DNA of 64,000 bases from Azorinus chamasolen (Eukaryota; Mollusca; Bivalvia; Cardiida; Solecurtidae): contig OY755251.1 of the NCBI GenBank assembly GCA_963576725.1, positions 39,670,692 through 39,734,691 of the forward strand. Direction: 5' to 3'. The notes beneath the pieces were generated by a model. That model did no database searches and was not told where the DNA came from. It saw only the letters and a list, made by a program, of their open reading frames with translations. Of this stretch, positions 1 to 11,067 are shown piece after piece; within the stretch, counting starts at the first letter, position 1, and every line of letters begins with the position of its first letter. The position numbers were made by a program, and so were the translations under genes.

Positions 1-630
1 TCCACTTTTTGCCTCTTACCTTTGGAATAAGCTTTGAAACTTGGAACGCTTGTTCACCACCATAATCTTCATCTCTAGGCAAGAGTACATAACTCTATCA
101 AGCATTTTGACAGAATTATGGCCCTTTTTAACTTAGAAAGTTTGGTTAAGGTTTTCGTTAAAGTCCACTTATTTACATAACCCTTTGAGATAAAGCTTCA
201 AAACTTGAAACACTTGTTCGCCATCACAAACTTTATCTGTAGGCAAGAGTACATAACTTTTCAAGCATTTTGACAGAATTATGGCCCTTTTTAACTTAGA
301 ATTTTTGGTTAAGGTTTTTGTTAAGGTCCACTTTTTGCCTCTTACCTTTGGAATAAGCTTTGAAACTTGGGACGCTTGTTCACCACCATAATATTCATCT
401 GTAGGCAAGAGTACATACCTCTGTCAAGCATTTTGACAGAATTAAGGCCCTTTTTAACTTAGAAATTTTGGTTAAGGTTTTTGTTAATGTCCACTTATTT
501 ACATAACCCTTTGAGATAAAGCTTTGAAATTTGTAACACTTGTTCACCACCTCAAACCTCATATGTAGGCAAGAATACATTACTTTGTCAAGCATTTTAA
601 CAGAAATTACTGCCCTTTTTACTAAAGCTT
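1..630 (-). repeat. About 160-bp tandem repeat array
   Basis: Alternating versions of one unit of about 160 bp, giving a dimeric higher-order period near 320 bp. One version reads TTTTTGCCTCTTACCTTTGG and the other TTATTTACATAACCCTTTGA after GTCCAC. It forms the interior of the inner ACAAGAG element. The 79- and 66-residue ORFs here are frames through the repeat, not genes. Confidence 0.9.
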
Positions 631-1017
631 TTCTCTTTCATTAAAGAGTTCAAAGAGATCCTACATACAGAATACTATTAAAGATATTTTACTGAGACTG
701 ATTACTTGCTTCTAGTATCATTGGACACTATGTTACTCCACTATCAGGCATTTTTACATTAACAATTCTGAGAATAGTCGAGCACGCTGTCCTGTGACAG
801 CTCTTGTTATTTTGGCTGTCATTTCTAAACTAATCACTATAGAGCTTTCAAATTCCAGATGTGTCTATCTCGTATTGAGGACAATTGATGTAACTCAATC
901 GCTCTGCATGCAATACTTTTTGAGTTATTCCCCTTTGTTTTGATTTCACTTCAGCATATAACAGTTTTTATGTCAGCTGCGAGCAGGTGACACATGTGTT
1001 CCTCCGAACACTCTTGT
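1..1017 (-). mobile_element. Nested ACAAGAG elements, copy A (5' parts)
   Basis: Read on the minus strand. The outer element starts at 1017 with ACAAGAG followed by the hairpin TGTTCGGAGGAACA and the stem TGTGTCACCTGC. The inner element starts at 807 with ACAAGAG, the hairpin CTGTCACAGGACAG and the stem GCTCGACTATTC. Both run off the left edge of the window. Their complete counterparts are at 6394-8323 and 6713-8113. Confidence 0.8.
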
Positions 1018-1018
1018 T

Positions 1019-1185
1019 GAAAGCATTGTAATAAATAGAGTATTTGCTCATATGGCACAAATGGTCGTTTTATCACTGTGGTTTCTACCCAATTATAAAA
1101 TTTTCATTTCTCTAGTAAATACTCATATTCAGTAGATTTAATCAAAGAGCTTGTTTCTGAAATAGTCTAGGAGTGAATGGGTTAA
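1019..1185 (+). mobile_element. MITE-B, right part
   Basis: Contains ATAAATAGAGTATTTGCTC, the CTCTAGTAAATACTC segment, and the terminal GAGTGAATGGGTTAA. It is the right half of a MITE-B split by the outer ACAAGAG element. Confidence 0.8.
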
Positions 1186-1699
1186 ACAATAATTCAACCA
1201 TTGTTCTTATGCAACACAATAGTTCGCATGATCTGTTGTTTCAGGGTTTTCATAGTTGTCTTGTTAATTGGGTTCTAATTACTCTTTAATCCTGTTGTTT
1301 GTCAATGACCATGCAAGCCGTATGACTTCGTGTATATCAATTACTTAGATTTCACCCATGAAACGTGACATAAAAATGTGCTTCGGCAGACATTGTAGAC
1401 TATAACATTTATAAGTAAATAGAATTGACCCATACCAGACAGTTTCTATGAGAACTGTCAACTAAACAGTCTACTCTGATTACAAAGCATACATATTGGT
1501 ATACTGTACATGTTTCGTATTAATATCAATGATGTAATGACTTTTCACAAGTATAGTCAAGACGTAAGGGCCAATGTTACTAATTAATTTTAGGTTGCGT
1601 GTCTTTTCAATATTAAACCCTTTATTTCATTTATACACATTTCCACGCCTTTACAAACAGAGTAGACTTAAATAAGACGGCTTCCGTAGAAGTGGTTTC

Positions 1700-1915
1700 T
1701 TAATTCCGTACTTGCTAAATACAGGGCAAAAGTAATGCAGAAAGGTCATATAGGAGCTTTCTGCATTACTCGTGACATGCATTAAGCTACAAGCTGTCTT
1801 ACAGACCAATAATTAGACCTCATTTTGATGACCGTTTAAGACAGGTTCTACTATAGTCCATTATTTGCTATGGTACACAAGCAAATGCAGTAAAACCTCT
1901 CTATAACGACCCCAT
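1700..1915 (+). mobile_element. MITE-C copy (pogo-like)
   Basis: Palindromic core GCAGAAAG..CTTTCTGC flanked by AATACAGGGCAAAAGTAAT and GCATTAAGCT, ending in AGACAGGTTCTACTATAG. Repeated at 9006-9221 and, inverted, at 18872-19085. Confidence 0.75.
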
Positions 1916-1941
1916 TCTGGCTCTTGAAAACAGGCGGTTGC

Positions 1942-2189
1942 TTAACCCATTACCTCATAGGATATTTTAGATACATGTACAGCATCTGTGAATAAATCTA
2001 CAGAGTAGACCCAGATCAAACGGCTCATATAGGAGCCGTCTGACCAGGTCATGCCTCGTTTGCGTACGAGCTACAGTTTCTACCAAAACGCAAAATATTA
2101 TGTGACCATATGCCGTTATAAAAATTCAGCTAATAATTATGTATGATGTTATTATGTTTTTCATAAATGTTCAATAGGGAAAGAGTTAA
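1942..2189 (+). mobile_element. MITE-B/MITE-A fusion
   Basis: The left part (TTAACCCATTACCTCATAGG..AATCTACAGAG) is the end of a MITE-B. The right part (GTAGACCCAGATCAAACGGC..GGGAAAGAGTTAA) is a MITE-A. In copy C the two MITEs are separate and about 1.1 kb apart (17390-17567 and 18643-18823), so the fusion is best read as a deletion. Repeated at 9248-9495. Confidence 0.75.
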
Positions 2190-2694
2190 TGCCTGAGAAA
2201 AGTCAAAACATAATGTTAGATAGAGGCTAGATTTGTACTGAACGCATCTTTTATGTTCTGATTTTTGTTAGTATCGTGATACTTAAAAGTTATCCTCTAT
2301 CGACAGCCACTTTTGCACAGGTCTAAGGAAAATTAACCCTTCGCTTGATGTCCACGTCAATATACCTACCTGTAGGTAGTGGGGACCCAGATGAGACAGC
2401 TCCTGCAGGAGAGGTCCCATCAAGACTGCACTATTTACAAGTTGACTGTGCAACCAATGCACCCCAGAGCAGTGACTGCACAGCGATGTACTTGTACACA
2501 GCGAAGATATGTGTGATTGTACAGCATGGCATGGGTAAAGAAGGAGAAATGTGTTTTAAAAATTCAGCAAGAGAAGGGTTAAGTGGATCGTGCTTAAAGC
2601 TTAGCAGTACATGTATCCTTTATAGCGGACTAGGTTGTGTCCCCTGGATACAGGTACACGTTGCATGTATTCGTATTACTTTTATCACATAATC

Positions 2695-2866
2695 TGCCGT
2701 GTGAGAGTGCCGAAACAGAGTGCTGTAAATTGCGGAAATGCACTTGTGCACTTTTTATGCAAATGGGCGGTTTGAATCCGGCTGTAACTACACTGTAAAC
2801 AATGGCCGAAGCAGCCGTCAGATATAGTTTATTTCACTTTCTATGGCACTTTTAAAGATTGTGTGA
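2695..2866 (+). repeat. Flank repeat linked to fold-back element end
   Basis: CATAATCTGCCGTGTGAGAG..GTGTGATAAA. It recurs in reverse complement at about 34745-34970, again directly outside a fold-back end, and in copy B at 10001-10172. It contains a near-palindrome AATGCACTTGTGCA and the octamer-like ATGCAAAT. The ORF at 2345-2692 just upstream has no recognisable domain and is not called. Confidence 0.6.
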
Positions 2867-3028
2867 TAAATAGAGGATCTTACATGAGTGTTCTTGATTA
2901 TTGGATTTATTAAATGAGTCTTTTTAAAACGATAAAAAACGAGCTTTAGCGAGTTTTTTATCGTTTTAAAAAGACGAATTTAATAAATCCAATAATCATG
3001 AACACGAATGCAAGATCCTATTTATAAC
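2864..3028. mobile_element. Fold-back element with arms of about 75 bp
   Basis: An almost perfect hairpin whose arms run from ATAAATAGAGGATCTTACAT to ATGCAAGATCCTATTTAT. They meet at AACGAGC-TTTA-GCGAGTT near 2940-2955. The outer ends match the ends of the elements at 33217-34755 and 46316-46400. Confidence 0.85.
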
Positions 3029-4117
3029 ATAACACACACAAATGTTATTTGCAGCCAATATTTCAGCAGTAACGTGGATTGTTATAAATTCTCCTTACAT
3101 ATAGAAATGATGAATGAAAGGTGTTATTAGGTTCGCTAGGTAACTGGGACAAAGTAGGTCCAAATTTTCCAACTTTATTTTTTACTTACTGTCATATCAA
3201 CCAGGATCTAATTCAGACCTCTCTGGTATTCAATTTAACTGTGATAGTTTATGATACAAAAACATACAGAAACACGTCAAACTAATTTTTGAGTTACAGT
3301 TTTGACATACATAGTTACAAACACGTCACATTATGACGTCATTGTACACAACATGTGTCTATGTAAAGCGCGCCATTTACATGAAGACCTACATACAGTC
3401 GCCAAGTTACACGCCCGACACTCACTGTCAATGGGATTCGAAATGCGCCTTCGTTTTGGTATATTAAGCCCTTCATTAGTGTTGTATGTATACACATGGA
3501 CATGGACATTTCCACCGAGAAAAAAAATCTCGATTCAAGTTCAGTGAAAATGTTTGAAATGGACAAAAGATTCAGTACGAACTGCTGCATAAAATGTGTT
3601 GGAACAGGAGGAAGATTTTCGCGATCAGCTGAGTTAGTGAGTATAGCATATTTGAAATATGTTTGTGCTGTGCTGGATTCAGATGACTATTGTTGTTGAT
3701 TGATGAGATATTTGTATGAGTAGAAATCTGCATAAACAAAAGGACATGCGGTGAAGAAAATGCAAAGTTGAGGAGGCATTTTAATTTAAATGTAGAATTG
3801 ATTGTATGGGTCAGAGTAGCTGGTAGGTCTTTTTTTGGCATACATTTTGTATATGATTCCTGACAGCGATTACAATTTGTATTATTTTATCGAAATTAAG
3901 GCGCAAGTGCCAACAATCCTTTGTCATCTATCGTGACTCAATCGTGGACAGGTAGGTCGACCACCGTCCGCCAGTTTGTTTGTTTTGACAGCGCGTATGA
4001 ATCGTTCGAATGTCATTCGGTCGTTCGAATGTTATTCACTAGTGATTATATGCCCATGATTATCAAAAAATAAATGATAGTGTTACGTCACGCTGAAGCC
4101 ACGTGTTATGTTATAAA
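3021..4117. mobile_element. Non-coding element with 15-bp terminal inverted repeats
   Basis: TTTATAACATAACAC at 3021-3035 is perfectly inverted at 4103-4117. The interior has no convincing ORF and contains one TGACGTCA (CRE consensus) near 3336. The whole 2870-4116 block is missing from copy B, so either it inserted in A or it was lost from B. Confidence 0.55.
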
Positions 4118-4874
4118 AAGAGTTCTGCATTCGTGTTCATTGTATTTTGTATTCGTGGGTACCGTCTGCTAAGCCTTGACTTTCTGGGCAAGTTTATGCG
4201 AGTCAAATTAGTCCCTCTATCGTAAATATGGCTTGATCTTAGGTGGTATACTCCTACAGAATGTGGTTCGATTATCATATGTGTTGGGTATTGATGAGAC
4301 GCTGATATAACTTGACGTCTCATCTGAAGCCAACCCGTTTGCAACAGTAGTCACCGTTTTCGCCCTTGATAGTATTTAGGTTAATATACTGTCCATATCA
4401 TTCATTGTTTGCAATATGTCTATTTCCGAATCCCTCAAAACAGAACGCTTTTTCTTATCATGTATAAGTTTCAGTTTTGTTTATTTACAATTTCTCATCT
4501 GTGTCTTTTCCTTTACATTTCTCCTTCGGTCTCAGTTAATTTGGAACGAGAGCACGGGCTGTGGCGGTATACTTGGTCAAACGTGTTTCACATTGTTCTG
4601 TTGTACGACTGGCTGATGGTATTAAACGAATTTTTGTTGTTTCTCTGTGAGGTCACATGAGACCCATTGGTGACAAAACTCCGGCCGTCATGCCGTCGTA
4701 CAGATGCAGATCTAAGTTAGTCCTGACATTACATATAATGTACCTAATGTCAATATTTCCCTGTTATGTCAGCATTTTTTCTATGTATGCAAATGTTGTG
4801 TCGACAGGGAATCTTGCATATCGTATTAAGTTTGTGTCGAATGTGCACTTTACTAAACGACACTTGCGTTAACC

Positions 4875-4985
4875 ATGATTATAAGTGTTACCCTTACAAC
4901 GTGCCTCATAAAACAGCATGGTTGTCTAGTATGGTTGTCAGCTCTACTGATTCGCTCAGACGATATACATCCTAATCCCGGTCCA
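4875..4985 (+). pseudogene. 2A-like peptide ORF of a LINE, copy A
   Basis: The frame opens with ATG and a hydrophobic stretch. Residues 22-37 read SALLIRSDDIHPNPGP, with the diagnostic NPGP at residues 34-37 (4974-4985). Virus-like 2A peptides cause ribosomal skipping between the final Gly and Pro, and are documented in APE-type non-LTR retrotransposons of invertebrates. Right after the motif the frame enters a TAATAA tract, so no downstream protein remains here. Motif recognition is firm; activity is inference. Confidence 0.65.
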
Positions 4986-5008
4986 TTTCCTCATTTACAA
5001 AATATAAT

Positions 5009-5041
5009 AATAATAATAATAATCTTTATTTCCTCCAGATC
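5009..5041 (-). repeat. TAA microsatellite and LINE 3'-tail-like segment
   Basis: On the minus strand it reads GATCTGGAGGAAATAAAG followed by a TTA repeat, the usual form of a non-LTR 3' tail. The same junction is at 11068-11100 in copy B. Confidence 0.55.
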
Positions 5042-5945
5042 AAAAAGTAAAGCCAAATGGTACTGAATTTATTCAGAAATATTATTTATTTTGTTTTTGG
5101 ATGCAAGTTAAAGTCGTATTTTCACAAAATAGTTGTAAGATACCAAAATAATTAAGGGTTATGTCAGTACCGAAACACAGGCCGTTTCGGTAATGACCGT
5201 TTCGGTAATGACAATTTTGTTTATTTTTCATAATTTCAGGCATTTACCCAGTACATGTTTCAATTATTTTATGCATTTAAGCATCGTGTACACACAGCGT
5301 ATACGACAAGATCTGTTAACATGAATTTATAGTTCAGCTTGCCTAGTTTGAGGGCGTTTCGGTGCTGACGGCCTAAAAACATAATCAATAGAAATAGATG
5401 TTTGGGAGGCCATTTCTTATAATAGAACTGGGATTGCTAATTCGAAGTGTACCCTATAATGACTGCATGGGGAAAACCTTCTGATGACGTCAGAAGGGAT
5501 TTCCCTTAATTTCAAGATAAAATAGGTACAGGCTAAAACACCATACCGTTTCGGTACTGACAGGAAATCGAGGGACAAAAATCAGCAGCTGAAAAAAGCC
5601 ACTAAAGATTAAACTAACAGCTATATTTTGTATTCATTCATTCTATAATAATATAATGACATTATCAATAGAGAAAAATTATCAAATTTATGATGATTTA
5701 AGGTCAAGATATCTCATTCTATTATGTGTTGTATCATGAGGGACATGGGGATTTTGCACCCCCTTTCATATTTCAAACTCGATTCCAAGAAAATGAACAT
5801 AAATTCTCACTGGTTATCACTATATTCTCACTAAGGTATGTCATATTAACTAGGCAAAGATAAAATATTCTTATAAAAGTAATTTTTTATGACTTTTAAA
5901 TCATGTGAAAGGTGAGGGACAGCATATTACACATTTTTGAAGAAT
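5042..5945. other. Sequence unique to copy A side, with dispersed GTTTCGGTAMTGAC motif
   Basis: No gene seen. The motif GTTTCGGTAATGAC or a close variant occurs near 5187, 5204, 5357 and 5547, plus one inverted copy near 5165. The rest is AT-rich with no recognised element. Confidence 0.5.
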
Positions 5946-6449
5946 CACCCTTATATGAGGGAAAGGGTTAAATATTCTCTTCTGATACTTCTGCTTGATG
6001 TAAATAACCTTTTACAGGGCGTTTGTTTTGGTGATCCGTTACCAAACTTGTTCAAACTTTTATTAAAAGTAGCAAATATGACAGCAAGGGACAGGACTAT
6101 TTTCCTTTTATGGCTGTTGTAAATTTGTTTAAATTATTCTCCTCTGAAACCAGTTATAAGATTTCAATACAATTTGGTAGGAACTTTCCTTTGGTGACCC
6201 TTTACAAGTATATATCTGTCGTGATCTTATATGACTAGGAATGCTGATGTTGTATGAACCGATTGCTAAAACTGTTCAAATCACTATTACATTTGTATTC
6301 CTAAAACATGACTGCTGAAAGGTAAACTTCTTGCTGTATTTTCACCCATTCCCTCCTACTGACGCCTTTTGACACTTCGCATAAAGGTCATTTTTGTGTC
6401 ACCTGTCGAGACGCAGTATTTCACTTAGAGATTCCGTCGTCTGTCTGTC

Positions 6450-6560
6450 CGTGCGTGCGTGCGTGCGTCCGTCCGTCCGTCCGCCCGTCCGTCCGTCCGT
6501 CCGTCCGTCCGACGCGTCCGTCCGTCCGTCCGTCCGTCCGTCCGTCTGTCTGTATGTCTG
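6450..6560. repeat. CGTC tetranucleotide microsatellite
   Basis: A CGTC/CTGT run within the 3' end of the outer ACAAGAG element, mirrored as a GACG run at 21975-22050 in copy C. The 97-residue ORF across it is low-complexity Ser-Val-Arg-Pro translation. Confidence 0.9.
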
Positions 6561-6712
6561 TCCGTCACACTTTCATTTTTTGGCTGTCATTTCTAAACTA
6601 ATCGTTAGAGAGCTTTCAAAATTCTTCCTCTCATTGAGGACCATTGATATAACTAAGGTCCATCGCTCTGCATGCAATGCTGTTTGAGTTATTCCCCATA
6701 TGATTTTACTTT

Positions 6713-8113
6713 ATTAGCTCGACTATTCGAAAAATAGTGGAGCTATCCTACTCGCCCGGGCGTCGGCGTCGGCGTCGGCGTCCGCGTCACACTTTGGTTA
6801 AGGTTTTTGTTAAAGTCCACTTTTTGCCTCTAACCTTGGAATAAAGCTTTGAAACTTGGAACACTTGTTCACCACTACAAACTTCAATTGTAGGTAAGAG
6901 TACATAACTCTGTCAAGCATTCTGACAGAATTATGGCCCTTTATAACTTAGACTTTTTGGTTAAGGTTTTTGTTAAGGTCCACTTTTTGCCTCTTACATT
7001 TGGAAAAAAGCTTTGAAACTTGGAAAACTTGTTCACCACCATAATCTCTATCTGTAGGCAAGAGTACATAACTCTATCAAGCATTTTGACAGAATTATGG
7101 CCCTTTTTAACTTAGAAATTTTGGTTAAGGCTTTTGTTAAAGTCCACTTATTTACATAACCCTTTGAGATAAAGCTTTAAAACTTGGAACACTTATTCAC
7201 CATCACAAACTTTATCTGTAGGCAAGAGTACATAACTCTGTCAAGCATTTTGACAGAATTATGGCCCTTTTTAACTTAGAATTTTTGGTTAAGGTTTTTG
7301 TTAAGGTCCACTTTTTGCCTCTTACCTTTGGAATAAGCTTTGAAACTTGGAACGCTTGTTCACCACCATAATCTTCATCTCTAGGCAAGAGTACATAACT
7401 CTATCAAGCATTTTGACAGAATTATGGCCCTTTTTAACTTAGAAAGTTTGGTTAAGGTTTTCGTTAAAGTCCACTTATTTACATAACCCTTTGAGATAAA
7501 GCTTTAAAACTTGGAACACTTGTTCGCCATCACAAACTTTATCTGTAGGCAAGAGTACATAACTTTTCAAGCATTTTGACAGAATTATGGCCCTTTTTAA
7601 CTTAGAATTTTTGGTTAAGGTTTTTGTTAAGGTCCACTTTTTGCCTCTTACCTTTGGAATAAGCTTTGAAACTTGGGACGCTTGTTCACCACCATAATAT
7701 TCATCTGTAGGCAAGAGTACATACCTCTGTCAAGCATTTTGACAGAATTAAGGCCCTTTTTAACTTAGAAATTTTGGTTAAGGTTTTTGTTAATGTCCAC
7801 TTATTTACATAACCCTTTGAGATAAAGCTTTGGAATTTGTAACACTTGTTCACCACCTCAAACCTCATATGTAGGCAAGAATACATTACTTTGTCAAGCA
7901 TTTTAACAGAAATTACTGCCCTTTTTACTAAAGCTTTTCTCTTTCATTAAAGAGTTCAAAGAGATCCTACATACAGAATACTATTAAAGATATTTTACTG
8001 AGACTGATTACTTGCTTCTAGTATCATTGGACACTATGTTACTCCACTATCAGGCATTTTTACATTAACAATTCTGAGAATAGTCGAGCACGCTGTCCTG
8101 TGACAGCTCTTGT
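6713..8113 (-). mobile_element. Inner ACAAGAG element, stem GCTCGACTATTC
   Basis: Its 5' end is at 8113 (minus): ACAAGAG, hairpin CTGTCACAGGACAG, stem GCTCGACTATTC (8078-8089). The complementary stem is at 6717-6728, within the 3' hairpin AGCTCGACTATT/AATAGTGGAGCT. The interior is the 160-bp tandem array (6785-7925). Nested inside the element at 6394-8323. Confidence 0.8.
6785..7925 (-). repeat. About 160-bp tandem repeat array
   Basis: Roughly seven units of the same two-version repeat as at 1-630. The same family, with different element ends, occurs at 33400-34200. Confidence 0.9.
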
Positions 8114-9005
8114 TATTTTGGCTGTCATTTCTAAACTAATCACTATAGAGCTTTCAAATTCTAGATGTGTCTATCTCGTATTGAGGACAATTGATGTAAC
8201 TCAATCGCTCTGCATGCAATACTTTTTGAGTTATTCCCCTTTGTTTTGATTTCACTTCAGCATATAACAGTTTTTATGTCAGCTGCGAGCAGGTGACACA
8301 TGTGTTCCTCCGAACACTCTTGTTGAAAGCATTGTAATAAATAGAGTATTTGCTCATATGGCACAAATGGTCGTTTTATCACTGTGGTTTCTACCCAATT
8401 ATAAAATTTTCATTTCTCTAGTAAATACTCATATTCAGTAGATTTAATCAAAGAGCTTGTTTCTGAAATAGTCTAGGAGTGAATGGGTTAAACAATAATT
8501 CAACCATTGTTCTTATGCAACACAATAGTTCGCATGATCTGTTGTTTCAGGGTTTTCATAGTTGTCTTGTTAATTGGGTTCTAATTACTCTTTAATCCTG
8601 TTGTTTGTCAATGACCATGCAAGCCGTATGACTTCGTGTATATCAATTACTTAGATTTCACCCATGAAACGTGACATAAAAATGTGCTTCGGCAGACATT
8701 GTAGACTATAACATTTATAAGTAAATAGAATTGACCCATACCAGACAGTTTCTATGAGAACTGTCAACTAAACAGTCTACTCTGATTACAAAGCATACAT
8801 ATTGGTATACTGTACATGTTTCGTATTAATATCAATGATGTAATGACTTTTCACAAGTATAGTCAAGACGTAAGGGCCAATGTTACTAATTAATTTTAGG
8901 TTGCGTGTCTTTTCAATATTAAACCCTTTATTTCATTTATACACATTTCCACGCCTTTACAAATAGAGTAGACTTAGATAAGACGGCTTCCGTAGAAGTG
9001 GTTTC

Positions 9006-9221
9006 TTAATTCCGTACTTGCTAAATACAGGGCAAAAGTAATGCAGAAAGGCCATATAGGAGCTTTCTGCATTACTCGTGACATGCATTAAGCTACAAGC
9101 TGTCTTACAGACCCATAATTAGACCTCATTTTGATGACCGTTTAAGACAGGTTCTACTATAGTCCATTATTTGCTATGGTACACAAGCAAATGCAGTAAA
9201 ACCTCTCTATAACGACCCCAT
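9006..9221 (+). mobile_element. MITE-C copy (copy B)
   Basis: Counterpart of 1700-1915 in the duplicated block, with the same palindromic GCAGAAAG core. Confidence 0.75.
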
Positions 9222-9247
9222 TCTGGCTCTTGAAAACAGGCGGTTGC

Positions 9248-9495
9248 TTAACCCATTACCTCATAGGATATTTTAGATACATGTACAGCATCTGTGAATA
9301 AATCTACAGAGTAGACCCAGATCAAACGGCTCATATAGGAGCCGTCTGACCAGGTCATGCCTCGTTTGCGTACGAGCTACAGTTTCTACCAAAACGCAAA
9401 ATATTATGTGACCATATGCCGTTATAAAAATTCAGCTAATAATTATGTATGATGTTATTATGTTTTTCATAAATGTTCAATAGGGAAAGAGTTAA
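9248..9495 (+). mobile_element. MITE-B/MITE-A fusion (copy B)
   Basis: Counterpart of 1942-2189, with the same fusion point, so the fusion predates the A/B duplication. Confidence 0.75.
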
Positions 9496-10000
9496 TGCCT
9501 GAGAAAAGTCAAAACATAATGTTAGATAGAGGCTAGATTTGTACTGAACGCATCTTTTATGTTCTGATTTTTGTTAGTATCGTGATAGTTAAAAGTTATT
9601 CTCTATCGACAGCCACTTTTGCACAGGTCTAAGGAAAATTAACCCTTCGCTTGATGTCCACGTCAATATACCTACCTGTAGGTAGTGGGGACCCAGATGA
9701 GACAGCTCCTGCAGGAGAGGTCCCATCAAGACTGCACTATTTACAAGTTGACTGTGCAACCAATGCACCCCAGAGCAGTGATTGCACAGCGATGTACTTG
9801 TACACAGCGAAGATATGTGTGATTGTACAGCATGGCATGGGTAAAGAAGGAGAAATGTGTTTTAAAAATTCAGCAAGAGAAGGGTTAAGTGGATCGTGCT
9901 TAAAGCTTAGCAGTACATGTATCCTTTATAGCGGACTAGGTTGTGTCCCCTGGATACAGGAACACGTTGCATGTATTCGTATTACTTTTATCACATAATC

Positions 10001-10172
10001 TGCCGTGTGAGAGTGCCGAAACAGAGTGCTGTAAATTGCGGAAATGCACTTGTGCACTTTTTATGCAAATGGGCGGTTTGAATCCGGCTGTAACTACACT
10101 GTAAACAATGGCCGAAGCAGCCGTCAGATATAGTTTATTTCACTTTCTATGGCACTTTTAAAGATTGTGTGA
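10001..10172 (+). repeat. Flank repeat, copy B
   Basis: Counterpart of 2695-2866. Here GTGTGATAAA runs directly into AAGAGTTCTGCATTCGTG, which in copy A lies 1,247 bp further on. Confidence 0.6.
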
Positions 10173-10933
10173 TAAAAAGAGTTCTGCATTCGTGTTCATT
10201 GTATTTTGTATTCGTGGGTACCGTCTGCTAAGCCTTGACTTTCTGGGCAAGTTTATGCGAGTCAAATTAGTCCCTCTATCGTAAATATGGCTTGATCTTA
10301 GGTGGTATACTCCTACAGAATGTGGTTCGATTATCATATGTGTTGGGTATTGATGAGACGCTGATATAACTTGACGTCTCATCTGAAGCCAACCCGTTTG
10401 CAACAGTAGTCACCGTTTTCGCCCTTGATAGTATTTAGGTTAATATACTGTCCATATCATTCATTGTTTGCAATATGTCTATTTCCGAATCCCTCAAAAC
10501 AGAACGCTTTTTCTTATCATGTATAAGTTTCAGTTTTGTTTATTTACAATTTCTCATCTGTGTCTTTTCCTTTACATTTCTCCTTCGGTCTCAGTTAATT
10601 TGGAACGAGAGCACGGGCTGTGGCGGTATACTTGGTCAAACGTGTTTCACATTGTTCTGTTGTACGACTGGCTGATGGTATTAAACGAATTTTTGTTGTT
10701 TCTCTGTGAGGTCACATGAGACCCATTGGTGACAAAACTCCGGCCGTCATGCCGTCGTACAGATGCAGATCTAAGTTAGTCCTGACATTACATATACTGT
10801 ACCTAATGTCAATATTTCCCTGTTATGTCAGCATTTTTTCTATGTATGCAAATGTTGTGTCGACAGGGAATCTTGCATATCGTATTAAGTTTGTGTCGAA
10901 TGTGCACTTTACTAAACGACACTTGCGTTAACC

Positions 10934-11044
10934 ATGATTATAAGTGTTACCCTTACAACGTGCCTCATAAAACAGCATGGTTGTCTAGTATGGTTGTCAG
11001 CTCTACTGATTCGCTCAGACGATATACATCCTAATCCCGGTCCA
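10934..11044 (+). pseudogene. 2A-like peptide ORF of a LINE, copy B
   Basis: Same 37-residue frame as 4875-4985, ending in NPGP at 11033-11044. It is in the same reading frame (modulo 3) as the endonuclease ORF beginning at 11675, but 0.6 kb of foreign sequence and stop codons lie between. It may be the broken N-terminus of that same LINE, in which case minus-strand LINE-tail and MITE material inserted between the two parts. That link is inference. Confidence 0.65.
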
Positions 11045-11067
11045 TTTCCTCATTTACAAAATATAAT

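Larger units (their letters stand above)
1..5041 (+). repeat. Duplicated block, copy A
   Basis: Positions 1-2869 match 7307-10175 at a constant offset of 7306, and 4117-5041 match 10176-11100 at a constant offset of 6059. The two copies differ by a dozen or so substitutions that I could see. The only length difference is a 1,247-bp block (about 2870-4116) present here and absent from copy B. Homology stops abruptly after the shared CTCCAGATC at 5041. The window starts inside the block, so its true left end is not visible. It is either a recent duplication or an assembly (haplotig) artefact. Confidence 0.95.
4118..5041 (+). mobile_element. 5' fragment of a CR1/L2-like LINE, copy A
   Basis: Shared with 10177-11100. 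It contains a short ORF with a 2A-like NPGP motif (4875-4985). Non-LTR elements of the CR1/L2 group are known to carry such peptides upstream of the endonuclease. Here it breaks off at a TAATAA tract with no endonuclease following. Confidence 0.5.
6394..8323 (-). mobile_element. Outer ACAAGAG element, stem TGTGTCACCTG
   Basis: Its 5' end is at 8323 on the minus strand: ACAAGAG, hairpin TGTTCGGAGGAACA, stem TGTGTCACCTGC. Its 3' end is at about 6394, with the complementary stem CAGGTGACACA followed by AAAA. Next to the 3' end is a GACG/GACA microsatellite (6450-6560). Two direct copies of a repeat of about 130 bp (6580-6715, 8115-8240) form the interior, and the inner element sits between them. 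No ORF. Confidence 0.8.
6342..8491 (+). mobile_element. MITE-B split by nested elements (copy B)
   Basis: The left part TCACCCATTCCCTCCTACTG starts at 6342 and the right part ends GAGTGAATGGGTTAA at 8491. About 1.93 kb of nested ACAAGAG elements separates the halves. The region 5950-6340 upstream is shared with copy C and holds nothing I recognise. Confidence 0.75.

Noticed and set aside
2345..2692. 115-residue ORF conserved in both copies (2345-2692 and 9651-9998)
   Set aside because: Identity between copies only reflects the recent duplication. No recognisable domain and no support from copy C.
6394..6687. 97-residue ORF with Ser-Val-Arg-Pro repeats
   Set aside because: Translation of a CGTC microsatellite at the end of an ACAAGAG element.
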